From Lentihominibacter faecis (GTDB lineage Bacteria > Bacillota > Clostridia > Peptostreptococcales > Anaerovoracaceae), in contig NZ_JACRWC010000060.1 in the NCBI RefSeq assembly GCF_014306095.1, positions 1 to 11,603 on the forward strand: a stretch of 11,603 nt of DNA, given 5' to 3'. Positions 1 to 5,361 of this stretch are shown here, in pieces. The notes under the pieces are model-generated. The model searched no databases and was not told the DNA's origin. It saw nothing but the letters and a program-made list of their open reading frames with translations. Position 1 is the stretch's first letter, and each line of letters begins with the position of its first letter. Both the position numbers and the translations under genes were made by a program.

Positions 1-3
1 TAA

Positions 4-96
4 GAGACAGGGCTGATAACTATCCAATATCCGAACAAATACTACTCCGCGGATATTGGGCTTCGCAATGCATACCGTCTTTGCAGAAAAAATAAG
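4..96 (+). pseudogene. Remnant of a DUF4143-type AAA ATPase gene
   Basis: In frame 1, just after an in-frame TAA at 1-3, the translation contains YPNKYYSADIGLRNAYRLC. This closely resembles the 'YY..D.GLRNA...FR' signature of the DUF4143 domain found C-terminal to the AAA ATP-binding domain in a large family of poorly understood bacterial and archaeal ATPases. The similarity lasts only about 25 codons. The frame then continues without family resemblance to a TAG at 145-147, inside the terminator. The stop before the motif and the missing downstream half of the domain indicate a dead fragment. Whether the rest of the gene lies intact to the left cannot be seen. The identification rests on one short motif recognised by eye. 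Confidence 0.5.
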
Positions 97-145
97 AGAG
101 ACTGCAGCGCAGATGTGAAAGGTCTGTTGCTGCAGCCTCTTTTTT
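84..145. terminator. Bidirectional rho-independent terminator
   Basis: The arms 97-108 and 129-140 form a 12-position stem with a single A/C mismatch and a loop of about 20 bases. On the plus strand the stem is followed by a T run (140-145). On the minus strand it is followed by TTATTTTTT (complement of 87-95). It can therefore stop the secreted-protein gene arriving from the right and any transcript arriving from the left, as expected between convergent genes. Confidence 0.75.
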
Positions 146-159
146 AGTGGTAGAGATGT

Positions 160-1071
160 TTACTTGTTGATGGCGGTACCGTTGACGTACAGCGTGTAGC
201 CGTTGAAATCGATGTTGCTGTAGTCGGTGTCGGCGTCATCCAGGCTGGTGACATAGCTGTCGCCTGTCAGCTTGATCTTGGATTTTTTATCGAGAGTCAG
301 CTTGATGGACTTGGTACTGTTATCGCCATTGATAGTGCCCGTATAGGAAGAGCCGGATTTCATAGTCATGTCGAGGGTGGAAATAGAGTCGATGACGATG
401 TTTCCAGACGCTTTCTGTTTGGTCATGGTCAGGGTGACATTCCCGCCGTTGGAACCGGATGAACCCCAGGAATCTGCCTGTGCCCGCAGAAAGTTCCCTT
501 CGCTGTCGTTATTGGTAATCGTGTTGTTTTTCAGGTTGATGGACGCTGTTGTGTTGGTAACGTACAGAGTATCGCCTTTGTTGGTTGTGATATCGCTGTT
601 GGTTGCCGTAAATTCCGCCTGTCCGTCCGCTGCATCGCCGCTCATGGACTGATACAGGAAGATGTTCTTGTATGTCGTGGACTGCCCGTTGAGAGTGGTG
701 TTGTCATCGGTCAGTTCACAGTCATTGATGGTGACGGAATTTTTGCCTTCGATGCTGTTTCCGGACTGTCCGCTATTTCCAGAATCCTCCGGCTTAGCTG
801 GAGGCTGTCCACTCTGCTGACCGTTGCTGTCCTGCGTATTCTGTTGGTCGCCGCTTTGGCTGTTGGAATCGCTGGATCCGGATTGATCCGGTGGTGCCCC
901 TCCGCCGCCTGGACCTCCGGAAGAGTCGCTGCCCTGGGACATCTGTGGCATGTCAGAAGCTTGTGCGTGAGACTTTGCATAACTCATGGTGAAAAACATG
1001 GAGCCGCACAGCGCCAGCATCACCACGATGGCGACGGCGTTCTTGATCCATCTTTTTGAAATCGTTTTCAT
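160..1071 (-). CDS. Secreted Gly/Ser/Gln-rich protein with probable beta-helix domain
   Basis: This 303-residue protein is predicted to be exported. A basic N-terminus (KRWIKN) leads into a hydrophobic core at about residues 12-30, with possible signal peptidase sites near SYA-K or AQA-S (about residues 31-39). Residues about 40-108 form a low-complexity linker rich in Gly, Ser, Gln, Pro and Asp, typical of surface spacers. Residues about 109-303 consist of short beta-strand-forming repeats rich in Asn, Thr, Ser and Asp (for example ITTNKGDTLYVTNTTASINL), the look of a right-handed beta-helix or carbohydrate-binding fold of clostridial exported proteins. There is no LPXTG motif, and no lipobox because no Cys lies at a suitable site. 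The start has a good ribosome binding site, AAAGGAG, nine bases upstream. It ends at the bidirectional terminator. Function is unknown; surface adhesion or glycan contact is only a guess. Confidence 0.8.
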   Translation of the reverse strand: MKTISKRWIKNAVAIVVMLALCGSMFFTMSYAKSHAQASDMPQMSQGSDSSGGPGGGGAPPDQSGSSDSNSQSGDQQNTQDSNGQQSGQPPAKPEDSGNSGQSGNSIEGKNSVTINDCELTDDNTTLNGQSTTYKNIFLYQSMSGDAADGQAEFTATNSDITTNKGDTLYVTNTTASINLKNNTITNNDSEGNFLRAQADSWGSSGSNGGNVTLTMTKQKASGNIVIDSISTLDMTMKSGSSYTGTINGDNSTKSIKLTLDKKSKIKLTGDSYVTSLDDADTDYSNIDFNGYTLYVNGTAINK

Positions 1072-1175
1072 ATCGTTGATCTCCTTTCAAATCTTGTTGT
1101 TCTTCGTGATGGTTGTATCATACGGCAGAATGCTTAAACGAAAATTAAAGAAGCGAGGAAAAGAGAAATTGTTGA

Positions 1176-1204
1176 TTGACATTTATTTACAAATAGAATA
1201 TAAT
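1176..1204 (+). promoter_or_regulatory. Perfect consensus sigma-A promoter
   Basis: TTGACA at 1176-1181 and TATAAT at 1199-1204 are separated by exactly 17 bases, a 12/12 match to consensus. Transcription would begin near 1211 and run through the hicA remnant into hicB. The preceding AT-rich stretch (1141-1175) could act as an UP element. Confidence 0.85.
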
Positions 1205-1227
1205 GGCAGGAGAGAGGCGGAAACTGA

Positions 1228-1368
1228 TGGGGGATTTCAGCGATACGTATTGATTCAACACGTGTTGAGTGGTATTATAAGGGAAAGGATAGGGAAATCC
1301 TGTTTCATTGTAGGGATTTAACTAAGGGAGTAGAAAATTCTATTTTAAAACAGGCAAAGCTGAAGTGA
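1228..1368 (+). pseudogene. hicA: Decayed HicA toxin gene
   Basis: The open frame from 1228 to the TGA at 1366-1368 has no credible start and is preceded by an in-frame TGA at 1225-1227. Its C-terminal half matches HicA mRNA interferases: YYKGKDREILFHCRDL, then KG.ENSILKQAKLK, against the family pattern 'pfH..DLkkGt..sILKQAgl'. HicA is a small double-stranded-RNA-binding-fold toxin that cleaves mRNA and is neutralised by HicB. The conserved GSH motif that carries the catalytic His should fall near RIDSTR, and no His is present there. The N-terminus is out of frame: an ATG at 1203 opens a different frame that stops at 1251-1253. It ends 24 bases before hicB, the usual hicAB order. It is very probably non-functional. 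Confidence 0.72.
1255..1268. repeat. 14-bp perfect palindrome within hicA remnant
   Basis: TCAACACGTGTTGA equals its own reverse complement. It sits between a TTGATT (1250-1255) and a TATTAT (1273-1278) spaced 17 bases apart, so it has the geometry of an operator inside a secondary promoter. It also reads as remnant hicA codons, so coincidence is possible. Confidence 0.45.
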
Positions 1369-1392
1369 CTGTTAAAAAGGAGGGTATATAAT

Positions 1393-1818
1393 ATGTTAAC
1401 GGTATATCCGGCATGCATTTATAAGGAAGAATCGGGGTATTCGATTGTCTTTCCGGATTTGAATTATCTGGCGACGTGTGGAGATACGCTGGAGGAGGCT
1501 TTGGAGAGTGGGATCGACTGTCTGGCGGGCTATGTGTATTCTGCTAGAATGGAGGGTGAAGAGTTGCCGGAAGCGTCTGATTTACAGGACGTGGATCCGA
1601 AGGAGGTCTTAAGAGAAATCGGATCGAAGCCCGGTGAGGGATATGTCAATATGATCACTGTCGATGTCGATTCTTATGCGAAGGAGCATTTTGAAAAACC
1701 AGTTAAGAAAACACTGACCATACCGTCATGGCTCAATGAGGCTGCTATATCGCAGAATATTAACTTTTCTGCGGTGCTGCAGGATGCGTTGAAAGAGCGT
1801 TTAGGATTGCATCATTGA
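1393..1818 (+). CDS. hicB: HicB-family antitoxin (orphan)
   Basis: This 141-residue protein is a type II antitoxin of the HicB family, which binds and blocks HicA and usually represses its own operon. Residues about 1-50 are the partial RNase H-like HicB fold, with the familiar run YPACIYKEESGYSIVFPDLN and then TCGDTLEEALE. The C-terminal region, VKKTLTIPSWLNEAA...NFSAVLQDALKERLGL (about residues 104-139), looks like the ribbon-helix-helix DNA-binding domain of longer HicB proteins. The start is fixed by AAGGAGGG at 1377-1384, eight bases upstream. It appears intact although its toxin partner is broken, so it may persist as a DNA-binding regulator, as an antidote to a HicA elsewhere, or simply as a gene not yet lost. 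The family call is secure; present function is inference. Confidence 0.88.
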   Translation: MLTVYPACIYKEESGYSIVFPDLNYLATCGDTLEEALESGIDCLAGYVYSARMEGEELPEASDLQDVDPKEVLREIGSKPGEGYVNMITVDVDSYAKEHFEKPVKKTLTIPSWLNEAAISQNINFSAVLQDALKERLGLHH

Positions 1819-1851
1819 TTGAAATGTATTTTATATACGGGAACTTTAACC

Positions 1852-2130
1852 ATGCGTATTTTAATGATAGAAGATGAATTCAATGTCATTCGGCTTTATA
1901 AGGAAAATAAAAAGATCTTCCTTACGGTCACCAATCGCGGAGAAGAAATCCCGAAAGGTGAGGAAGAGAAGATCTTTGAGAGATTTTATCGTATCGACAA
2001 ATCGCGAAACCGCAGCGAAGGTCGTTATGGCCTTGGACTTGCCATCGCAAAGAGCATCGTAGAGCAGCACAAAGGTCAGATCAGTGCTTCTTCTGCCAAT
2101 GGTCATACCACATTTTGCGTTCGATTTTAG
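1852..2130 (+). pseudogene. Response regulator/histidine kinase deletion chimera
   Basis: This 92-codon open frame starts with MRILMIEDE, the canonical first strand and acidic pocket of an OmpR-type receiver. At about residue 11 it switches to the end of a histidine kinase: NKKIFLTVTNRGEEIP, FERFYRIDKSRNR (F-box), YGLGLAIAKSIVEQH (G2 box), then a normal kinase C-terminus. Everything between is missing: the phospho-acceptor Asp, the DNA-binding domain, and the kinase sensor, membrane segments, His box and N-box. The simplest reading is one in-frame deletion of about 1.5 kb or more through adjacent regulator and kinase genes. A TTG at 1819 would extend it by 11 codons, but the ATG at 1852 is the natural regulator start. 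No good ribosome binding site is visible. It cannot be a working kinase or regulator. Confidence 0.82.
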
Positions 2131-2139
2131 ACGGACTTT

Positions 2140-3069
2140 TTACAGCTCCATGATGATGGCGAAGATCGGGATCGTGATCAGCGACAGCACGGTGGAGAGG
2201 AGCACGCTCTTGGTTGCAAAGGCAGCTTCGCCTTTATATTGCTGGCTGAAGATGGATGCTACGGCACCTACCGGCATAGCAAAACCGATGATGAGTACTT
2301 TTTCCAGCATGGAGAAGTTTCCTGCCCACAGTTTGACCACCAGAAGTGTCAGTACCGGAACGATCAGCAGCTTAACAAAGCAGATAGCATAGACCTGGAA
2401 GTCTCCTGCGATTTCTTTGAATTTAAGTCCTCCTATCTGAAAGCCGATGCAGAACATGGTCAGAGGTGTGGTGGCGTTACCGATCATTTCTATGGAGCCG
2501 CCGATCAGGTTCGGCAGCTGGATGTTCAGCAGGAATAGAACCAGACCGATGATAACGCCGATGAGTCCGGGATTGATAAACTGTTTGAATCCTACTTTAA
2601 GGTTTGCGCCTGCGGAAAGCTGGATCAGTAATATTCCTACGGTGAAGATCAGGATGTCGTTGATCAGCTCCACGATGGCGGCATAAAATACAGCGTCGGT
2701 GCCGTAGAGGGCTTTGATAACCGGGATCCCGATGAATCCGGTGTTGCCGAACAGCAGCATGAATACAGTCAGGTACTGCTTGGTTTTAGGCAGCTTGATC
2801 AGCTTGGCGACAGGGAAGCTGATAGCGAAGATGATCGCCAGGATCAGCAGGCAGACCACCAGTATGTAGGCACTGTCTTTGAGGACCTGCAGACTGAACT
2901 TCATCTGCATCGCATCGATGACCAGGCAGGGCCAGGTGAGATTGACGACGATGCTGTTGATCGCGCCGTTCTGATCTTCTGTGAGGATATTTTTCTTTTT
3001 AAAGAAGACTCCTGGGACGATCAAAATAAAAATCATGATAAGGGAACTGAGTATTGGCCATACAACCAT
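2140..3069 (-). CDS. AEC-family transporter (auxin efflux carrier/malate permease type)
   Basis: This 309-residue integral membrane protein fits the auxin efflux carrier (AEC) family, whose bacterial members export or take up organic acids such as malate, or amino-acid-like compounds. It shows about ten hydrophobic segments in the family's 5+5 pattern. The N-terminal segment ends in PGVFFKKKNIL, followed by VNLTWPCLVIDAM, a GNTGFIGIPV motif at about residues 108-117, a central hydrophilic loop, and a C-terminal half with FAMPVGAVASIFSQQY, the usual second-repeat signature. The length is normal for the family. AGGAGGT stands six bases before the ATG. It is monocistronic, with its own promoter. 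No terminator is visible in the nine bases separating it from the convergent kinase remnant. The substrate cannot be assigned. Confidence 0.88.
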   Translation of the reverse strand: MVVWPILSSLIMIFILIVPGVFFKKKNILTEDQNGAINSIVVNLTWPCLVIDAMQMKFSLQVLKDSAYILVVCLLILAIIFAISFPVAKLIKLPKTKQYLTVFMLLFGNTGFIGIPVIKALYGTDAVFYAAIVELINDILIFTVGILLIQLSAGANLKVGFKQFINPGLIGVIIGLVLFLLNIQLPNLIGGSIEMIGNATTPLTMFCIGFQIGGLKFKEIAGDFQVYAICFVKLLIVPVLTLLVVKLWAGNFSMLEKVLIIGFAMPVGAVASIFSQQYKGEAAFATKSVLLSTVLSLITIPIFAIIMEL

Positions 3070-3118
3070 AAGTGTACCTCCTCGTATGATGTCTTGTTTC
3101 GTTCTTGTTCTCTTTCAA

Positions 3119-3146
3119 ATTATATAATAATTTACGTGAAACGCAA
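3119..3146 (-). promoter_or_regulatory. Promoter of the AEC transporter gene
   Basis: On the minus strand a perfect TATAAT (complement of 3119-3124) lies 16 bases downstream of TTGCGT (complement of 3141-3146). The -35 is weak, which fits a promoter needing or receiving regulator binding at the adjacent repeats. Confidence 0.5.
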
Positions 3147-3173
3147 GTACGTACTTTTTCGTAAGTATGTATT
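3142..3173. repeat. Tandem operator-like repeat CGYAAGTAYGTAYT
   Basis: Two 14-base copies lie at 3142-3155 and 3160-3173, with centres 18 bp apart and differing by three C/T transitions. The first copy contains a perfect 12-bp palindrome, AAGTACGTACTT (3145-3156), and the second a decayed version of it. They cover the -35 region and the bases just upstream of it for the AEC gene, the usual place for a dimeric regulator to bind. The regulator is unknown. Confidence 0.55.
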
Positions 3174-3226
3174 TTTTTTCTTCTTTTTCAGAGCTGATCA
3201 GGGCTTTTATGCAGGGAAAGAACCCT

Positions 3227-3286
3227 AAAAAAGAAGTGCTACAAACCCAGGTTTATGATTCAAAAGCCTGGAAATTTATAGCACTT
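3227..3286 (-). terminator. Rho-independent terminator of asd
   Basis: The arms starting AAGTGCTA at 3234 and ending TAGCACTT at 3286 form a long, slightly interrupted hairpin: an outer block of about 8 bp, an AAA/TTT block, and an inner CCAGG/CCTGG block. On the minus strand it is followed by CTTTTTT (complement of 3227-3233). It lies 36 bases past the asd stop and ahead of the AEC promoter, insulating the two genes. Confidence 0.85.
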
Positions 3287-3321
3287 GCGAAATTCATATA
3301 TAGTTGTTTAAGGCAGATCTG

Positions 3322-4329
3322 CTAGTCGTCCATTTCAGCAACCAGTTTTTCTGTGATCTGGATGGCGTTGGTAGCAGCACCTTTACGGATGTTGTCCGCA
3401 ACGACCCAGATATTGAGTCCGTTATCCACGGAGAAGTCTCTTCTGATACGTCCGATGTAAACAGCATCTGTTCCGGCAGCATCTCTTGCCAGAGGATATA
3501 CATTGTGCGCTACATCATCCTGTACCACGATTCCCGGAGAGTTCTTGAACAGTTCCACAACGTCTTCCAGTTCAAACGGCTTCTCCAGTTCGATGTTGAT
3601 GGATTCGCTGTGAGAGTCGAATACCGGAACTCTTACGGTAGTAGCAGTAACTTTGATATCATCATCACCCAGGATTTTGTGGGTTTCGTTGATCATCTTC
3701 ATTTCTTCTTTTGTGTAGCCGTTGTCAGTGAACACATCGATGTGCGGCAGGCAGTTTCCTGCGATCGGGTGAGCGTAAGCCTGCAGATGTTCGTCATCTC
3801 CGGCAAGACCGTTTTTAAGGTCGTTGATACCCTTTACTCCCGAACCGGATACAGCCTGATAAGTAGAGTAAACAACTCTCTTGATGCCGTATTTATCCTG
3901 CAGCGGCTTTAAAGCTACCATAGCCTGGATGGTGGAGCAGTTCGGATTGGCGATGATGCCCTTGTTCCATGCGATGTCCTGCGGATTTACCTCCGGAACA
4001 ACGAGTGGAACTTCCTTATCCATTCTCCACTGGCTGCTGTTGTCAACCACTGTAACACCGTGGGCTGCTGCGATCGGCGCGAATTTCTCACTGGTGGATC
4101 CACCTGCGGAGAAGAGGGCGATATCGATCGGCTTGTCAAAAGAATGCTCTGTCAGCTCTTCGACAGTGTATTCCTTTCCCTTGAATGTCAGTGTCTTTCC
4201 TGCGGATTTTTTAGATGCCATCATGTAGATGTTCTCGAACGGGAAGTCTCTTTCTTCCAGTACTTTCAGGAATGTAGAGCCTACAACGCCGGTAGCACCT
4301 ACGACTGCAATATTGGGTTTTCTTTTCAT
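3322..4329 (-). CDS. asd: Aspartate-semialdehyde dehydrogenase
   Basis: This enzyme reduces aspartyl-4-phosphate to aspartate-4-semialdehyde with NADPH, the branch point to diaminopimelate/lysine, threonine, methionine and isoleucine, in the cytoplasm. The 335-residue length is normal. GATGVVG at residues 11-17 is the nucleotide-binding loop. FSAGGSTS (about 73-80) and VVDNSSQWRM (about 94-103) are family motifs. NPNCSTIQ places the nucleophile Cys at residue 131, followed by YQAVSGSG. RVPVFDSHSES puts the active-site His at about 240. The C-terminus has the expected GLNIWVVADNIRKGAA. The start is supported by AGGAGG eight bases upstream (complement of 4338-4343). It has its own promoter, is divergent from uppP and ends in a strong terminator, so it is a single-gene unit. 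No lysine riboswitch is visible; the leader is only about 25 bases. Confidence 0.97.
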   Translation of the reverse strand: MKRKPNIAVVGATGVVGSTFLKVLEERDFPFENIYMMASKKSAGKTLTFKGKEYTVEELTEHSFDKPIDIALFSAGGSTSEKFAPIAAAHGVTVVDNSSQWRMDKEVPLVVPEVNPQDIAWNKGIIANPNCSTIQAMVALKPLQDKYGIKRVVYSTYQAVSGSGVKGINDLKNGLAGDDEHLQAYAHPIAGNCLPHIDVFTDNGYTKEEMKMINETHKILGDDDIKVTATTVRVPVFDSHSESINIELEKPFELEDVVELFKNSPGIVVQDDVAHNVYPLARDAAGTDAVYIGRIRRDFSVDNGLNIWVVADNIRKGAATNAIQITEKLVAEMDD

Positions 4330-4361
4330 AACACTGTCCTCCTGTAGTCATATCTTGGGAT

Positions 4362-4391
4362 ATTATACTACCGCAAGCCCGAAGATGTAAA
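4362..4391 (-). promoter_or_regulatory. Promoter of asd
   Basis: On the minus strand a perfect TATAAT (complement of 4362-4367) lies 18 bases from TTTACA (complement of 4386-4391), a 5/6 match to TTGACA. This gives a leader of roughly 25 bases. The -35 overlaps the left arm of an inverted repeat at 4385-4421. Confidence 0.65.
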
Positions 4392-4421
4392 GGTATTTCC
4401 CTTTTTTTTCGGGATTTACAT
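4385..4421. repeat. Inverted repeat between asd and uppP
   Basis: ATGTAAA (4385-4391) is mirrored by TTTACAT (4415-4421), with a nested TCCC (4398-4401) and GGGA (4411-4414) around a T8 tract. It lies between the divergent asd and uppP promoters and could be an operator or a cruciform. A terminator role is unlikely because no gene ends into it. Confidence 0.35.
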
Positions 4422-4462
4422 AAGATTCACAGGAAAAACACATAGGATTTGCCATGGGGCTG

Positions 4463-4471
4463 TGGTATAAT
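4463..4471 (+). promoter_or_regulatory. Extended -10 promoter of the uppP operon
   Basis: TGGTATAAT is a perfect -10 with the extended TG element. The matching -35 position holds only a weak sequence, which is common for extended -10 promoters. Transcription would start near 4478, about 30 bases before uppP. Confidence 0.7.
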
Positions 4472-4509
4472 CCATTATGTATGAATAAAAGGCAAGGAGG
4501 ATTTTAATC

Positions 4510-5346
4510 ATGACGTATTTGCAGGCAATCATTTTAGGCCTGGCACAGGGGCTTTCGGAATTTCTACCGATCAGCAGCTCTGGTCATCTGGCACTGCTGC
4601 AGTATTTCTTTGGTGTTGATGCGGAGCAGGTGCTGCCTTTTGCGGTTCTTCTGCATCTGGGCACGCTGATATCGGTATTCATCGTATACTGGAACGATAT
4701 TGTGGAACTGGTGAAGGAGCTGGGAGCCGTGATCAAAGATATTTTCACGGGAAAGGGACTTCGGGTCAATGCCAATCCAACCAGACGGCTTGGATTCATG
4801 ATCATCGTGGCGACCATACCGACGGCGATCATCGGTCTGGTGTTCAATGATCTGTTCGCATCTCTTTACTTATCCCTGATCGCGATCGGCACCGGTCTGG
4901 TCATAACCGGTGCGATCCTGCTGATTGCCGAGAAGATGGGTAAAAACAATAAGGGTGTAAAGGAAATGAAGTTTCGTCATGCGCTGTTCGTTGGACTGAT
5001 GCAGGGCGTTGCTATCTGTCCTGGAATTTCACGTTCCGGTTCGACTTTATTCGGTGGCCTGATTTCTGGTCTGAACCGTGAATTTGCAGTGAAGTTTGCA
5101 TTCCTGATCTCTATCCCGTCGATTTTAGGATCGGTGATCGTGGAAGCACCAGATGCTTTCAAAGCCGGCATGTCCATCGCGCAGATCGGACCGGTCATCG
5201 CAGGGGTAGTCGTAGCGGCACTGTCTGGACTGTTTGCTATCAAGGCAATGATCAAGCTGGTTTCCAACAAGAAACTTACGGGATTTACCATTTATGTATG
5301 GGCGTTAGCTATTTTCGTGATCGGCTATGCGCTGATGTTTGCGTAG
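4510..5346 (+). CDS. uppP: Undecaprenyl-diphosphatase UppP/BacA
   Basis: This membrane enzyme dephosphorylates undecaprenyl diphosphate to undecaprenyl phosphate, the lipid carrier for peptidoglycan and other wall polymers; its overproduction gives bacitracin resistance in other bacteria. The 278 residues carry the first signature QGLSEFLPISSSGH (residues 13-26), with the active-site Glu at 17 and His at 26, and the second signature PGISRSGS with the essential Arg at 175. Several hydrophobic segments follow, as expected of the family. The first Glu of the E. coli enzyme is Gln13 here, which is usual in Gram-positive relatives. AAGGAGG at 4494-4500, nine bases before the ATG, fixes the start. 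It is the first gene of a five-gene run, 15 bases ahead of ftsK. Confidence 0.96.
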   Translation: MTYLQAIILGLAQGLSEFLPISSSGHLALLQYFFGVDAEQVLPFAVLLHLGTLISVFIVYWNDIVELVKELGAVIKDIFTGKGLRVNANPTRRLGFMIIVATIPTAIIGLVFNDLFASLYLSLIAIGTGLVITGAILLIAEKMGKNNKGVKEMKFRHALFVGLMQGVAICPGISRSGSTLFGGLISGLNREFAVKFAFLISIPSILGSVIVEAPDAFKAGMSIAQIGPVIAGVVVAALSGLFAIKAMIKLVSNKKLTGFTIYVWALAIFVIGYALMFA

Positions 5347-5361
5347 AAAGGTAGTTGTAGT

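Noticed and set aside
986..1321. 111-codon plus-strand open frame spanning the secreted-protein start and the hicA region
   Set aside because: It overlaps the signal-peptide end of the opposite gene, has no ribosome binding site, reads through the promoter and is out of frame with the HicA-like residues.
1819..1851. TTG start for the regulator/kinase chimera
   Set aside because: The ATG at 1852 begins exactly where response regulators begin, and the extra 11 codons have no family character.
2239..2686. Plus-strand open frames inside the AEC gene
   Set aside because: They are antisense shadows of a clear membrane protein gene, with no motifs of their own.
3227..3286. Long hairpin considered as a riboswitch or attenuator of the AEC gene
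   Set aside because: It lies upstream of the AEC promoter, so it is not in that transcript. Hairpin plus U run directly after asd fits a simple terminator.
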